Shown in pieces: positions 35,752 through 47,237 of a stretch of DNA of 64,000 nucleotides. The stretch's first letter is position 1. The number at the start of each line of letters is the position of its first letter. The stretch is from Heligmosomoides polygyrus polygyrus (Eukaryota > Nematoda > Chromadorea > Rhabditida > Heligmosomidae). The translations under genes were made by a program, and so were the position numbers. The notes under the pieces were generated by a model that did not search any database, was not told the origin of the DNA, and saw only the letters and a program-made list of their open reading frames with translations. The stretch spans positions 19,153,114-19,217,113 of the forward strand of contig OX377206.1 of NCBI GenBank assembly GCA_947396885.1, written 5' to 3'.

Positions 35752-36075
35752 ATGATTGCTATTTTTGGGTCACCCGGTGCCCCTCAACAGGAAAGAACTC
35801 CACCCATGTGCTCCTTGTTGGATGGCCTCCTAGACCATATTGGCATTGCTGAGAATAGCTTAGGTAATTTTTCCGATGTCCCTTGTCAGAAACGGGTTCC
35901 GAGCGAGGTTGATCTGAACACGTTCAAGCAGCTGTATGCTTCTCTTCTTACACGATTTGACAAACAAAATAAAGTTTCCCATTTTGGTAAATCCCAATCT
36001 GTCGTTATTGAGGTTAGGTCACGTGCTACTAGAAGAATGTTTTGTTACGATTCACGATCCCACGATCCATGTTAG
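35752..36075 (+). other. 107-codon ORF of unknown status
   Basis: Open frame with protein-like middle part (LLDHIGIAENS, VDLNTFKQLYASLLTRFDK) and possible splice donors (CTTAG before GTAATT). I recognise no family. Directly downstream lie tRNA-like SINEs. It may be an exon or chance. Confidence 0.2.
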
Positions 36076-36094
36076 GTCAAGACACACTGGTGGT

Positions 36095-36180
36095 GCAATT
36101 GCGTAGGCATCCTCCTCGAGAGAACCACGGATTCGGGTTTGAATCCCATCCGGTGCAAGTGTTTAAGTGGCTGTAACACA
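36095..36180 (+). mobile_element. tRNA-like SINE head (family B or relative)
   Basis: GGTGCAATTGCGTAGGCATC resembles a D-arm/A box, and GGGTTTGAATCCC is a close B-box match. No complete cloverleaf. Placed head to tail with the inverted copy that follows. Confidence 0.5.
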
Positions 36181-36184
36181 CCCT

Positions 36185-36312
36185 TCCAACGAAATCAACC
36201 TACAAAGCAAGTTCTGTTGCGATCAAGACTCTAGCGCCAGGCGGGACTCCGACACTCACCTCCTGATTACCGGGCAGGAATGCTCTAAGCCATTTCACTA
36301 CCGGGGATCACC
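36185..36312 (-). mobile_element. tRNA-derived SINE family B, minus-strand copy
   Basis: The minus strand reads GTGAAATGGCTTAGAGCATT (A-box region), CCTGCCC...CAGGAGG, GTCGGAGTCCCGCCTGGCGC and TTGATCGCAACAGAACTTGC. The order matches copies at 36427 and 54915. Confidence 0.6.
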
Positions 36313-36426
36313 TCTGTCAAGACCATCAACTTTACTGGTCCCATGCTAATGTCAACGGCCGGCTCATCCCGACATACGGGTAAGTGCTGATCGGTCCCAC
36401 AATGTGTGGATGTTGCGCTCTATCAA

Positions 36427-36595
36427 GGAGCGCCGGCGGTGTAATGGTGTAGAGCATTCCCGCCCAGTCAGCAGGAGGTGCGGGTTCGAGTTCCGCCGGG
36501 CGCTAGAGGTTTGATCGCAACAAAACATCGTTATGAGAGCTTACAACCTCGATATCAGCCACTTGAGGCTTAAAGAAACTGAATTGAAATCAGCT
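36427..36595 (+). mobile_element. tRNA-derived SINE family B, best copy
   Basis: AGCGCCGGCGG at the 5' side pairs with CCGCCGGGCGCT at the 3' side, like an extended acceptor stem. A-box-like TGTAATGGTGTAGAGCA, an anticodon-arm-like TCCCGC...GCAGGA pair and B box GGGTTCGAGTTCC follow. The shared 3' body has GTTTGATCGCAACAAAACAT and CACTTGAGGCTTAAAG. A SINE rather than a gene, because the body recurs at 54915-55075. Confidence 0.65.
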
Positions 36596-36999
36596 CAGTT
36601 TTTCGTCTTCTTTTGAAGAAACCTATTGAGTGTTTCTTTTCATGCTAGCGGGAAATAGCTCTCCCATGTTGGAAAGTGTCACTGTGACTGTGTGAAAAGA
36701 TCGATATCGGGAGTAGAGAGAACTTACAGGTCTATTTAAGAGAGAGGAGAAGTCACGAGAGAAGAATGGCGCGAAGGTCTTTGTTGTCACTTTTGCAGAA
36801 GTAAACGAGCTATGTAACCGGCCGAGTGCAAGCGACGGTGACATAATCGTACAGCGTCTAACGTGCCGAGATGGGATGACCCACTTCGTAATGTTCCCTT
36901 TTTATATGCGAAGGCATGCTGCGGTTTCGGCTCAAGCCATTTTTTCAGAGTTGCGCACGAGCAAAGTGAAAATATTGATTGCTTTAGGGTCAACGATTT

Positions 37000-38855
37000 T
37001 CGTGAACGATGCGCATCTTCGTCCTTTTCCACATCAGAGACGCTTTTCTTTTACTCATTTTCACAACGGATCCCTCTCCTTACAATAAGAAAGAGGTCCG
37101 CTGTGAAAATCGTTGCATATTAATATGAAGAAAAAAAACCAATTTGGAGGTAAGTTCGTTTTTATGAAAAACCAAATGCCTTAAAATGTGCCGATTGGTT
37201 CAATACGCCTCACCATCTTTGCCAGGAAGTGTCGACGACATAACGTCGATGTGCTACGAGTACGATCCTGATGCACTGTAAAGTATTCGATATGAGAAAA
37301 ATCTACAGTATAGCGATTTTCTCATAGATGACGTTACATATGCGCCTGCGGTGCACATAAATGCTATAGAATGCCTGCGGTAGATACGTCATATTTACTT
37401 TGGTTTGGACACTTTTCATTTCGAACTGGGCAGCTTTCAAAATATAATAAAAATTGAAGAAACAAAATTAGAACAAATTAAACAATCGAATCTAAAGCCT
37501 AAGTAGTCATGATCTAAAAAGGGAGAATAATTCTTCATCGAAGATAATTTACAGTGCATATTCGCCTTTGATGAGAGTCACATAAAAATCACTGCTCTGT
37601 ATAAACGAACAAAAAAAAACAAAAAAAAAAACATCACAAACAGACAAAATTCTTATCCTTTTAACTAAAACCATATCTTTCAGTTAGCTTTTATTCGCTG
37701 TGAAGAGAAGCATTTTCTGGTGTGGAAGACTGAAAAATTGCGCCATACATTCGGCTTGTAAACAAAGTTGCCTACTTGATTGAACAAGTGTTGTTTACAT
37801 GCGTACAAAACTACAGGCAGCAAAACTATTGCAACTATGAAAACGTGCCATCTATTTCCACAACGAAACTTCAGGCAAACAACGTTTGCGCTATCAGTCA
37901 AATAAACATTACGATGCTCTGAACGAATGCACGGCACAACTCTTCATATCGAAGACCTTTTTGTTCGAACATTTCAGAATGAGTTTAGAAATTTTGCTAT
38001 CGCTGGGTAGGAATTGGGAAGATTTGGGAAAAATTGGAAGAACAAAGGATAGGAATTTTATGTTCACTCAATAAGTACAAGGATCTTTTCTTCAGACACC
38101 TTGTATAGGCGAGTTTTAAATATTGTGCAATTTTTTAAACAGAAAATCGCTTTGCCTTTGATGTAAGGTGCCTCTTTTGACTCCAATGTTTCTGTTTCTG
38201 CTTGAGGTGTTATTTGTTGAAAAAGCTGTTCAGTTTAAAGTGAAAAGTGTCCGGTTTGATTTGAGATGTGTCCAGGTTACCGTGAGAATGGCACAAACAT
38301 ATAGTGATAACATGGGGAGCAGGTTTTGTAGTGGAAGCACACAGTGAAAATAAAATATCAGCAATGTTGGTACAGAGTTGAAGATGAGAAAGTGATTTCA
38401 GTAACTCTGAAACCGTTGTGTATTGCACTTTTGATGCTGTGAGGTCATTTGGCAGTTCAATCTCTTGGAGATTTTCTCTACATAAGGAGTAGTACAACCT
38501 TAATATGAGTTTATTTTGCACAAAAGCTGCTGGGAGCTGCTGAACAGTTTGCATTCATGGCGCAGTCTGTGAGAGCCGTCGCTTCTTCGTTGCTGCTCAA
38601 ATTGGTTTTCGGTTCAGCTAGTGAAAAGAACATGCAAAATGGCTATCATCTAAGGTGATTGAATTTGGATCAAACATAACTAGTAAGAGCAAAATATTCT
38701 TATGTTTGGGTTCAACGGAGGGATACGGTAATTTTTCGAGCAAACGGGTTTTGTTGAAAGACCCTCACAATATTCTATAGGTTTAAAACCACTGCGCCAT
38801 CAAAAAAAAAGGTTAGCTACCCTATCCTTAGCAAAAAAAGTTTAAAGGGGAAATC
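37000..38855. other. Gene-poor stretch
   Basis: No recognisable gene. The 114-codon minus-strand ORF at 38210-38554 overlaps a dispersed repeat (GTGTCCGGTTTGATTTG) related to sequence near 57040, so it is not called. Confidence 0.45.
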
Positions 38856-39055
38856 NNNNNNNNNNNNNNNNNNNNNNNNNNNNNNNNNNNNNNNNNNNNN
38901 NNNNNNNNNNNNNNNNNNNNNNNNNNNNNNNNNNNNNNNNNNNNNNNNNNNNNNNNNNNNNNNNNNNNNNNNNNNNNNNNNNNNNNNNNNNNNNNNNNNN
39001 NNNNNNNNNNNNNNNNNNNNNNNNNNNNNNNNNNNNNNNNNNNNNNNNNNNNNNN
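38856..39055. other. Assembly gap (200 N)
   Basis: Exactly 200 N, a scaffold gap of nominal size. ORFs reading through it are artefacts. Confidence 0.99.
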
Positions 39056-39347
39056 CAAGACGAAATCCATGTTCGTACTCTTCAACGAGATAACAAGACA
39101 AACGGTTTTGCCGAACATATGAGCAAACCTGTTTGATTAAACTGCATCTGCAGCATGCCACCACTCACGTATGTAGCTTCTCATCAGAGGGGTTGAGACT
39201 TCTCCTTCGAAGCTACTCTCCTTGGCCAGTTTTCCTTCCTACGCTGGGGGAGCTAATATTGAAGGACAAGGGTAGCATTATACTGAATCATCCTTAGAAA
39301 TATATCCTTAGAATACAGGACTATAGGGTAAAGGACAACACAATACA

Positions 39348-40584
39348 TATTAGGGTATCCCATAATTTTCTAGGCCATTTGAATCATATGTGTTGGCGCG
39401 TTATAACTTCTTTATACAAGACCCAAACGGAATTTCCTCTTGGCATAAGAAGGCGATTCGAATATGCTTCGCAATAGCATATCGACTACCTCTATTGGCC
39501 TGCTGCCGGCACTTTGGCAATTTCTCAAAAATTAAGCAGAAATCGACGTATCGCGACTTGCTTCTTCATCACTTCCGTTCCGGACAGTCTGCGTACGCTG
39601 CTCACAACGCTATCGTTGCTTTGTTAGATCCTGACGTCTGCAGTAAGTTCACGTGTGAAACTTGGCTCAATCGTTTTCGGAAGGGAATGTACAGCATTAC
39701 GGACAAGAAGCATACTGGAAGAGCGACCGGACCAAATGAACGACGAGTGCTTGCAGCAGTCAGGAGGCAACCTGCCAGAAGCGTAAGGACGATATCGAAG
39801 GCTATCAATACTCCACGTGGCACTGTTCATCGTTATCTGAAACAAAGCGGAAGAAGGGCAGCCTTGCCAAGATGGATCCCGCATGCATTGACTCTGTCTC
39901 AGAGGCGCAAGAACGACTGCGTGGTTGAGCACGATTGTGGCACAGGGCGAGAAGTGGTGCATGTACGATAACACCACACGGGTTATCCAGTGGCTTCTGA
40001 AGCACGCCAGACCAGAACGAATTCCGAAGCCGTCTCCACATGGGAAGAAGATTTTGCTTTCATTTTGGTTCACGAGTCGGGAAGTCCTGCACTACTCGCT
40101 TTGCCGGATAGTCAGGCGATTACAGCAGACATGTTCATTGAAGATATGCTGGAGACGAAGCATAAGCTGCTTGAGAACTACCCGAGATTCGGTACTATTC
40201 GTGTGTTAGTGGATAATGCATGACCGCATCGAGCGAAACGAACGCGGGAGACGGTGGGGAAGGAGCCTATCTAAATTGCGGTACATCCTGAGTATTCACT
40301 AGATATCAGCCCTTGTGGCTATGCTGCATTTAGAGGTCTTGCTCCTTTTTCCATGAGCAAACGATGCTCGTAACGTCAAGAGGTTCAGTGCGCAATCGGC
40401 GAATGGATCGGCAGCAGGCCAGCTTCTTTCTGATAGTATGCAATCAACTCTCTGCTCAGTCGTTTGAGAAAGGTTATGGCCACAGATGGAAAATATATCG
40501 ATTGACTACCCTTGATCATTATCTTGTTGTAATAACATTTAATAAAGATGGTATGATAGCCCAGAAAATTATGGGACACCCTAA
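39348..40584 (+). mobile_element. Bandit-like mariner, 1237 bp, inactive
   Basis: TIR TTAGGGTATCCCATAATTTTC (left) against TTAGGGTGTCCCATAATTTTC (right), flanked by TA. Transposase on plus: first HTH region LLLHHFRSGQSAYAAHN with TWLNRFRKG, second HTH PARSVRTISKAINTPRG, linker WIPHAL, then in shifted frames GEKWCMYDN, VLVDNA-stop-PHRAKRT and YSLDISPCGYAAFRGL. All three acidic sites are damaged: the D1 Asp is missing before EKW, a TGA follows DNA at D2, and D3 Asp is Gly. Confidence 0.88.
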
Positions 40585-40605
40585 TATATCCTTTGGAATG
40601 CAGGG

Positions 40606-41935
40606 TTGTAATGATAAAGGACGGCGTTACTCAATCTTCTTTGGGATGCGTCACGCATACTAATAGGTTGTCCCATAAGTTTTCGCCGTTTTTTTTTCAA
40701 CGATTCACTGCAGATTTCGCCGATCTCTTGCATAGCGCTGCAAAACTTTCGAAAGAAAATGATTTGCTCTATCAGAGTGTGTATTGCATTTCTTTTTCAT
40801 CATGAATTTTGTCAATTTTTAGGTCGTTGAAGTGAAAAGCGAAAAAGTGAAAGTAGCCATTTGCGCACATGATCTCTCCGCTTAGGTTTGTAGTTTTTTG
40901 CGCAGTTTTTTATATCATTTGGAAGACAATGTTCTGTGCTACAAGAATATGTGTTGGTCCTACTTTCCCACCTGTACTTTATTGATTTTTAGGCCATCAA
41001 ATTGGGAACTCCGACTTTTCCGTCCGAATTTTTATCAAAACTCCTGTTCTGTGGTTGAACTTTTTTGCTTGGTGTTATATGTCGTTTGGAAGAAGATGTC
41101 TTGCACAGTAAGAATTTGTGTCGTGTTTATTGGCTCCCGCTGATTTCTGTCGAATATCAACAACTGAAGAAGGAGAAGGAGTTGTTGGTGAAGACGATTT
41201 TTATCTTTTTTGCATTTTGTTGAAATTCAACAGAAATCAGTAAACGCGACAAACATTCCTATAGAGCAAGTCATTTTCTTTCGAATGACATATAACACCA
41301 ACCCAAAAAGTCCAACCACAGAGCAGGAGCTGTCGGCAAATATAACCATCCTCCTTCGGACGTCCCATTTTGATGACCTAAAAATTAATAAAGGACAAAT
41401 GAGGAAATAGCACTAACACACATTCTTGTACTACAGAACATTGTCTTCCAAATACTATAAAAAACTGCGCAAAAACTACAAACCTCAGCGGAGAGAACAA
41501 GTCCGCAAATGGCTACTTTTTCACTTTTTCACTTTTCACTTCAACGACCTAAAAATTGACAAAGTTCATGATGAAAAAAGAAACGTAATGCACATTCTCT
41601 TCTCTCTTTCGAAAGCTATACAGCGCTATGCAAGAGACCGCCGGCGAAATCTGCAGTGAATCGCTGAAAAAAAACGGCGGGGACTTATGGGACAACCTAA
41701 TACTTCTACGGGATGTTGTGGAGGTGATTTGATTACGTATTTGGCCATACAACTACCTGCGGTGGCCAGGTGATGATTTAAGTCAGCGCTTTATCTTTCC
41801 CAGACAAGTCTGGTACCAATTCACCGGCCCCAGAGGGATGGAAGGCTTGGTTGACCTGGGCTTGAAATTCGAACCAGGAACCTAGTATCGGGTGCACGCA
41901 TTAGCCGGCACCTCCTCCGACTGCGCTATGCGCTC
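40606..41935 (-). mobile_element. tRNA-derived SINE (family A), copy 7, split by a foldback element
   Basis: SINE pieces 40606-40662 (tail: GATAAAGGACGGCGTTACTC) and 41701-41935 (body and head: CTTCTACGGGATGTTGTGG, CACCTCCTCCGACTGCGC) are separated by the element at 40663-41700. Compared with intact copies, only the dinucleotide TA is duplicated at the junction. Confidence 0.88.
40663..41700. mobile_element. Foldback element F, 1038 bp, copy 1
   Basis: Almost the whole element is an inverted repeat: arms of about 500 bp start WTAGGTTGTCCCATAAGT and include CGATTCACTGCAGATTTCGCC, TTGCATAGCGCTG and CTTTCGAAAG. The apex is near 41180 around an AAGAAGGAGAAGGAG stretch. TA target duplication and TTAGGTTG tips point to Tc1/mariner-type mobilisation in trans. 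No transposase. Confidence 0.88.
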
Positions 41936-42011
41936 AGAAGCTAAGATGCAGAAACCACGGAAAATACCTCCGTAAGCGTGTGCTTCTGTTTCGTTATGAG
42001 CGTGAATCATA

Positions 42012-42907
42012 TTATTAGGGGGAGGGGGCAAAAGTAATGAGATTATCAATGCCGTGCTATATTTCGTGACTGGAGTCCTGTTTCGTGCTTCTCGTATTTG
42101 TATGTTTGTTTGTTAGTTAATGAGGGTCACATGAGAAGTGGCCACTTTCGCCCTTTCCAGAAGCATGCCAAAACCCCAGTCTGTCTCATGCCGAATCCCC
42201 AGCCTGACGAGTCGACCTGTGTCACGCAAATCTCTCCCGATTCCCAACCCCGAGCAGCCTGGACTCGCAGGATGAGAAGTACGTCTTCTACCTTAACCCT
42301 GCCAAGCAGCCAGTCTGGATGAGGCCTGTTGACCCGTTACCGACCTTGTTCGGCGAGATGTTCACGGCGAGAAGCACCTTCAGAGCTTTTGGGTCTGCGC
42401 CCATGGACCGGTATACTGGAAGCTGTTTACCAAAACATGACGATGGACTCCAAGGCCATGGTAAACGAAATAGAAAAGATGGACCAGCGACTCGCACTTA
42501 TTCGGTCTCAGCGCTTCAAGAAGGTCCTCCTCCTCGACAACGCCGCACCCCATCGGGCGAAAGTGACCACGGATAAGCTTGCTCAGCTGGGCTACGTTCA
42601 CATGCGTCACCCACCGTATTCGCCGGACATCTCTCCATGCGACAACCATTACTTCTTGGGCCTACGGGACTTCCTGGTCGGAAGGGACACAAGGATCGAA
42701 GCAGGCCTTGACAACCATATCGAGCAGTTGATCAACACCAGGCCCAAGCAGTTCTAGAAGAATGGGACCATGGAGTTGGCTGATCGATGGTAGCAAGGTC
42801 ATTGACCTTAATGGCGAATACATTCCTCAGCACCGTTGAGTTGTAATTGAGTTATAAAGAGGTAAAGAAATTTGTTGAATTTGTCTCATTACTTTTGACC
42901 CACCATA
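42012..42907 (+). mobile_element. Bandit-like mariner relic
   Basis: Ends share GGGYCAAAAGTAATGAG in inverted orientation after ATATTAT. Coding remnants: DEKYVFYLNP (near 42270), then 42329-42757 with VYQNMTMDSKAMVNEIEKM, KKVLLLDNAAPHRAK (D2), PPYSPDISPCDNHYF (D3 site, still Asp) and LRDFLVGRD. The N-terminal half is largely missing and the frame is shifted near 42400. Confidence 0.82.
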
Positions 42908-43675
42908 ATATTTTTCAGTTGGGAGCATGTTTTGAAGTTCGTCAAAGCAAAAGTATCAAATGCGATTTTCTCTAGAAAATAAACATTACATTGTATCGAC
43001 TAGTGTTCGTCAACGAATGGTCCGAAATTCCGCATTCTGAAAAAATATGATTGAAAACGGAGTTCTTCAGACATTTTTTGAGTTAAGGTGTAAGGTTTGA
43101 GCGCCAAGTTTGTGTACGGTATATTTCTCATGGTTAAGCTATGATCATTCAATTGGAAGAATTTGTTTCAGGTTTATTTTATGAGTACACGATTGATAGA
43201 TTAATACTCTTTTGAAAAATCTGCACGAATCCACAAAATGAAAATTACGTTAATACAGTGCCGAAACTGACACCGTTTTTATGATCCCTCAAATCTTCAA
43301 TGAAGGACAAATGGAGGTGCAACTCCTAAAGAATCGGAGATGGTTTAAGCGGTCGGAATGCTACGTAAGCCAGCAACCGCATTGGAAACCATGTCATCAA
43401 CATGTACGAGCAGAGAACGAATATGTCGTTCTGAATTAATGGCCGTCACGTGCAAGGGAACGCATGGCTGACGCCACCATGAATAACTTCAGTCGACGTC
43501 ATCACAAGTAGGCAACTTCTTTGGGGCTCCTTTTCCCACCCTTTGTCGCTCCGACATGTAGAGCTAGCGTCAAAACAGGTGCCTTTGATTTTACATTTCT
43601 AGCACGTGCTAACTTTAAGCGATGAATATGCATCGGACTTTTGACAACTTCTTATTTTCGGCTTCGTTTCAACCC

Positions 43676-43793
43676 ATGGGCGGGTGCAGCGCAGTACCTG
43701 GGATAAGGCGGTTGCTTTTATTCCTATTGTTTTTATCCATGGGTGCTTCGTGCTCCGCGAACTGTTTCACTGTTGAGATCCTAGCCAGTGCAA
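43676..43793 (+). CDS. Candidate first exon of a secreted protein
   Basis: ATG followed by a signal-peptide-like segment (RRLLLFLLFLSMGAS, then CSA) and FTVEILASA, ending at a good donor (GCAA before GTAAGCG). No following exon was identified. It could be chance; the hydrophobic core and donor are the only support. Confidence 0.25.
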
Positions 43794-44405
43794 GTAAGCG
43801 TTTCATTCCTTCTGGGGCGGTGAACCTGTTGCACGCATACCGGAAAAGCACAATTCACTGACTCACCCACAGAGGGGGGGGGGCGGCTATACTCATTTTG
43901 ACGCGTGCGGTCGCGCGCGCGTGCGACGGCCGGGCGGAGTCCTCACTGCTCCGCCTGCTTATAGGAGGAGTTTTACGCTGGCGTTCCGAGGCTGGGCCAG
44001 CTGAACCGATAGTATGTGTGCAGACGGATGCACTGATGATCAAAACGTGGGTAGAAGACGGCAGGACGACTAAATATAGTGGCATAATGTGAGACCATAA
44101 TAGTCTTCATTGATCGAGTGGCATTAAGCCACGTGATATAACTGGAGAAGGGGATCATGGGGAAAGTTAAACGAAGAGGAAGATCCAAAGACAAAATCTA
44201 GTAATAGAAAAATGATAAGAGGTACTAGAGAGACGAAACTCTGTTCTTAAGTTCAAAGTTGTGGTTAAAAATCGCAAAATGTTCAATGTTTAGATTAGAC
44301 TATTCATTTGAAGAGTAGATACAGTACGTTTTGAGTGTTTCCTGCAGCGGAGACACATACACATTTAGCAGACACATTGTGTTGTATGTCCCATAGAAGC
44401 ACAAA

Positions 44406-44860
44406 GCGTGGCGCAGGGGCGGTCTTTATGTACGAATGGTCACCGCGCCCGCGACGGCGAATGCCGCGTGCGCGATGAGCTCCGCTTGCGTCGTGTGAGC
44501 TGTGCCTCATGACTTGCTGCAGACGCTAGGTTTGAGGTGTTGATATCCCTTTCTGCTGTTGCAGGAGCTGCGGGATAACATGCCCTGATTCAGAAATTGA
44601 GTTGAGTTATAGAACTAAACAACGTTCTAAGGCTCAATTTTATATGATGCTTCTTCAGGAAAAGCTGAGAATATGACACACTATCGCAGTGAAACTTACT
44701 TTGTATACACTTTCTAACACTTGGTCTGCAAGTTTGGATGGAGGTTTAGATATCACTGGCCGCTGAAGCCACCCAATTGCGATGTCTTCTGCCGCGGTTG
44801 CCGCGCTATTCGCCGCGTCCGCGGCGACCATTCGTACATAATGTCTCGCAGCCGTGGCGC
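44406..44860. mobile_element. Inverted-repeat element
   Basis: TTATGTACGAATGGTC and CCGCG occur at 44427-44448 and, inverted, at 44820-44842. GC-rich inner arms (GCGACGGCGAAT against ATTCGCCGCGTC) also match. The centre is unique. Superfamily unknown. Confidence 0.6.
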
Positions 44861-45676
44861 ACCTCAAACACTTCTTCGATTGACCCCGGCTTTTACCCTT
44901 GTCCTATCTATTTATAGCTGAGAACGTGCAAATAGCCCAATAATAACGAAGAGAGACAGGATATTGTTAGAAGTCAACTGATGGACACCACAGAACACTA
45001 GCCATGGGATCCGAATCATGCGTTTTCGGATATCCAGTAAGATTTATTCACTTGCGAGTTATTCGACATCCGACAGCTATTAGCTGAAGATCCGTTGTTT
45101 TGTGTGAACGTGGATTTAAACGGAAAAAATCCGAGGAAGACATCCTTATAATGATGGAACTGTATTCCAAGTCGTTTTCTCGAGAACTGCGGAAAACAGG
45201 CCCTCATGTATGAATGCTCAGGCAGAGATGAAGCCAATGAAGTCAACGACGAGACACGAGCGCGAAACACTTTGGTTACCCGTACGAAAAGTACGAAAAC
45301 TGGGCACAAGAGAGGGAGAGAGCAAGCTTTGCCGATTCATAGGAGCGCACTACAATAACATATGCAGGACAATGAAAACCCTTGTATGGCGGTATTCACG
45401 AAGCGGGAGGTGGATCGCTGCTGATGAGCAATGTAGAAAAATTGGCGCTAGAAAGGAATATTTCGACGCAGTTTCTAACGGAGAGGTATCGGACCTAAGT
45501 AATTCTGAATCAGTTTGTAGAAGGTCCGAAAAAAAGGCAGCGCTAGCGAAAATGAAGACGGTAAACCTAATGAATCAGTTGATTTATTCACAGAAACTCT
45601 GAATTGCTATAACCTAACAAGCAGAAATCGTTAACAAAACCATTTGAAGGCAAACATTTCAGTGTAAACTCAGCAC

Positions 45677-45961
45677 ATATAAAGGACAAAGTTCGGCGTT
45701 AATCAATCTCTTTAGGGGAGCTTTAGGGGATCATCTACATCTACAGGATATCGTGGATGCAATTCGAGTGCATATTTGACATATGGATGACTTGCGGTGG
45801 TGAGCCGATGGTGAAGTCGCAATGTATCTCCTTCCCACATGAAGCCAAAATCAGCGACCTACAAGTGGGAAGGCTCGGTAGGCGTGAGATTTGAACGAAG
45901 AACATAGTGTCGGATGTGCGAGACAGGCGGCGCCCCTCCTGCTGCGCTACCACGCGTCCCG
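45677..45961 (-). mobile_element. tRNA-derived SINE (family A), copy 8
   Basis: Minus strand head GGGACGCGTGGTAGCGCAGC, body diverged (GCCTACCGAGCCTTCCCACT), tail with ATTGATTAACGCC and CCTTTAT. The 90 bp just upstream of its head (45962-46050) are homologous to the 90 bp upstream of the SINE head at 51474. Confidence 0.75.
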
Positions 45962-46058
45962 GAATTTCTCTTCCGCATTTTAAATCGTAAGAATGCGAAA
46001 ACATTTCGAAATGATGCATATAGAGATTGGACCATCCACTCTGCATGTACACTATCTA

Positions 46059-47237
46059 TTAGGTTCTCCCATAAGTCCCCGCCGTTTTTTCAACGATTCA
46101 TTGCGGATTCCGCTGGCGGTCTGTTGCATAGCGCTTTACAGCTTTCGAAAGAGAATGATTTGCTCTATCAGACCATGCACTTCTTTTTTCCATCTGAATT
46201 TAGCCAATTTTTTTTAGGTCGTTAAGTGAAAAGTGAAAAGTGAAAAAGTGGCCATCGCCGACAGTTACTTCTCCGCGCTTAGGCTTAGAATTTTTTTGAG
46301 CAGCTTTTCATAGGCCTTTGTCATACCATCGCCCACCTCGAGCGACGCCCAATGATATGCACCCATATCGATTCCATCGCGCCGCCTGATCGATATGGGA
46401 GCACATCATTAGGCGTCGCTCGGGGTGAGCGATGGTATGACAAAGGCCATAGCGTTTGGAAGACAATGTTCTGTTCTACAAGAGTACCTGTTTCTCCGAT
46501 ATGCTCATTTGTCCTTTATTGATGTTTAGGTCATCAAGTTGGGACGTCCGAATGAGAAGATTTATTTTTACCGACAGCTCCTGCTCTGTGGTAGGAATTT
46601 TTTCTTGGTGTTAAATGTCGTTCGGAAGAGGATGTCTTGCTCAGTAAGAATTTGTGTCGTATTTATTGGCTCATGCTGATTTCTGTCGAATATCAATAAA
46701 ATTCCAAAAAGAGAAAAATCACCTTCACCAACAGCTCCTTCTCCTTGTTCAGTTGTTGACAGAAATCAGCATGAGCCAATAAACTCGACAAAAGTTCTTA
46801 TTGAGCAAGACATCCTCTTCCGAACGACATATAACACCAAGCAAAAAAGCCTTCCACAGAGCAGGAGCTGCCGGTAAAAATAAATCTTCTCATTCGGACG
46901 TCCCAATTTAATGACCTAAACATCAGTAAAAGACAAATGAGCAATTCGGAGCAGCAGGTACTCTTGCAGTACAGAACATTGTCTTCCAAATGCTATGAAA
47001 AGCTGCGCAAAAAAATTCCAAACCTACGCGGAGAGAAACAACTGTCGGCGATGGCCACTTTTCAGTTTAACGACCTGAAAATTGGTAAAATTGAGGATGA
47101 AGAATAAAATGCAATACTTGTTCTGATAGAGCAAGTCATTCTCTTTCGAAAGCTGTATAGCGCTACGCAAGAGACCGCTGAAATTCGCAATGAATCGTTG
47201 AAAAAAAAAAACGGCGTGGACTTATGGGGCAACCTAA
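46059..47237. mobile_element. Foldback element F, copy 2 (carries a nested MITE)
   Basis: Same family as 40663-41700: tips TTAGGTTCTCCCATAAGT and TTAGGTTGCCCCATAAGT, flanking TA, arms of ~500 bp with CTTTCGAAAGAGAATGA and GGAAGACAATGTTCTGT. Without the MITE at 46313-46448 it is about 1040 bp, matching copy 1. Confidence 0.88.
46313..46448. mobile_element. 136-bp MITE nested in foldback element F
   Basis: Perfect tips GGCCTTTGTCATACCATCGC at both ends (inverted). ATA is duplicated at the site: the uninterrupted partner arm reads TTTTCATAGCATTTGG where this arm has CATA, the MITE, then ATAGCGTTTGG. A 3-bp duplication would suit a Harbinger-type element, but the motif is not TWA. Confidence 0.85.

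Noticed and set aside
36427..36500. Functional tRNA gene
   Set aside because: A and B boxes are present, but position 33 is not U, the D arm is irregular and the downstream body recurs at 54915, so it is a SINE head.
38210..38554. 114-codon minus-strand ORF starting MQTVQQLPAAF
   Set aside because: Overlaps a dispersed GTGTCC-containing repeat with relatives near 23060 and 57040, and no domain or splice context was visible.
38817..39164. ORFs at the first gap
   Set aside because: They read through 200 N; same for those at 63003-63450.
45210..45602. 130-codon ORF, Lys/Arg-rich
   Set aside because: No recognised motif, no plausible splice or codon evidence; kept out of the gene list.
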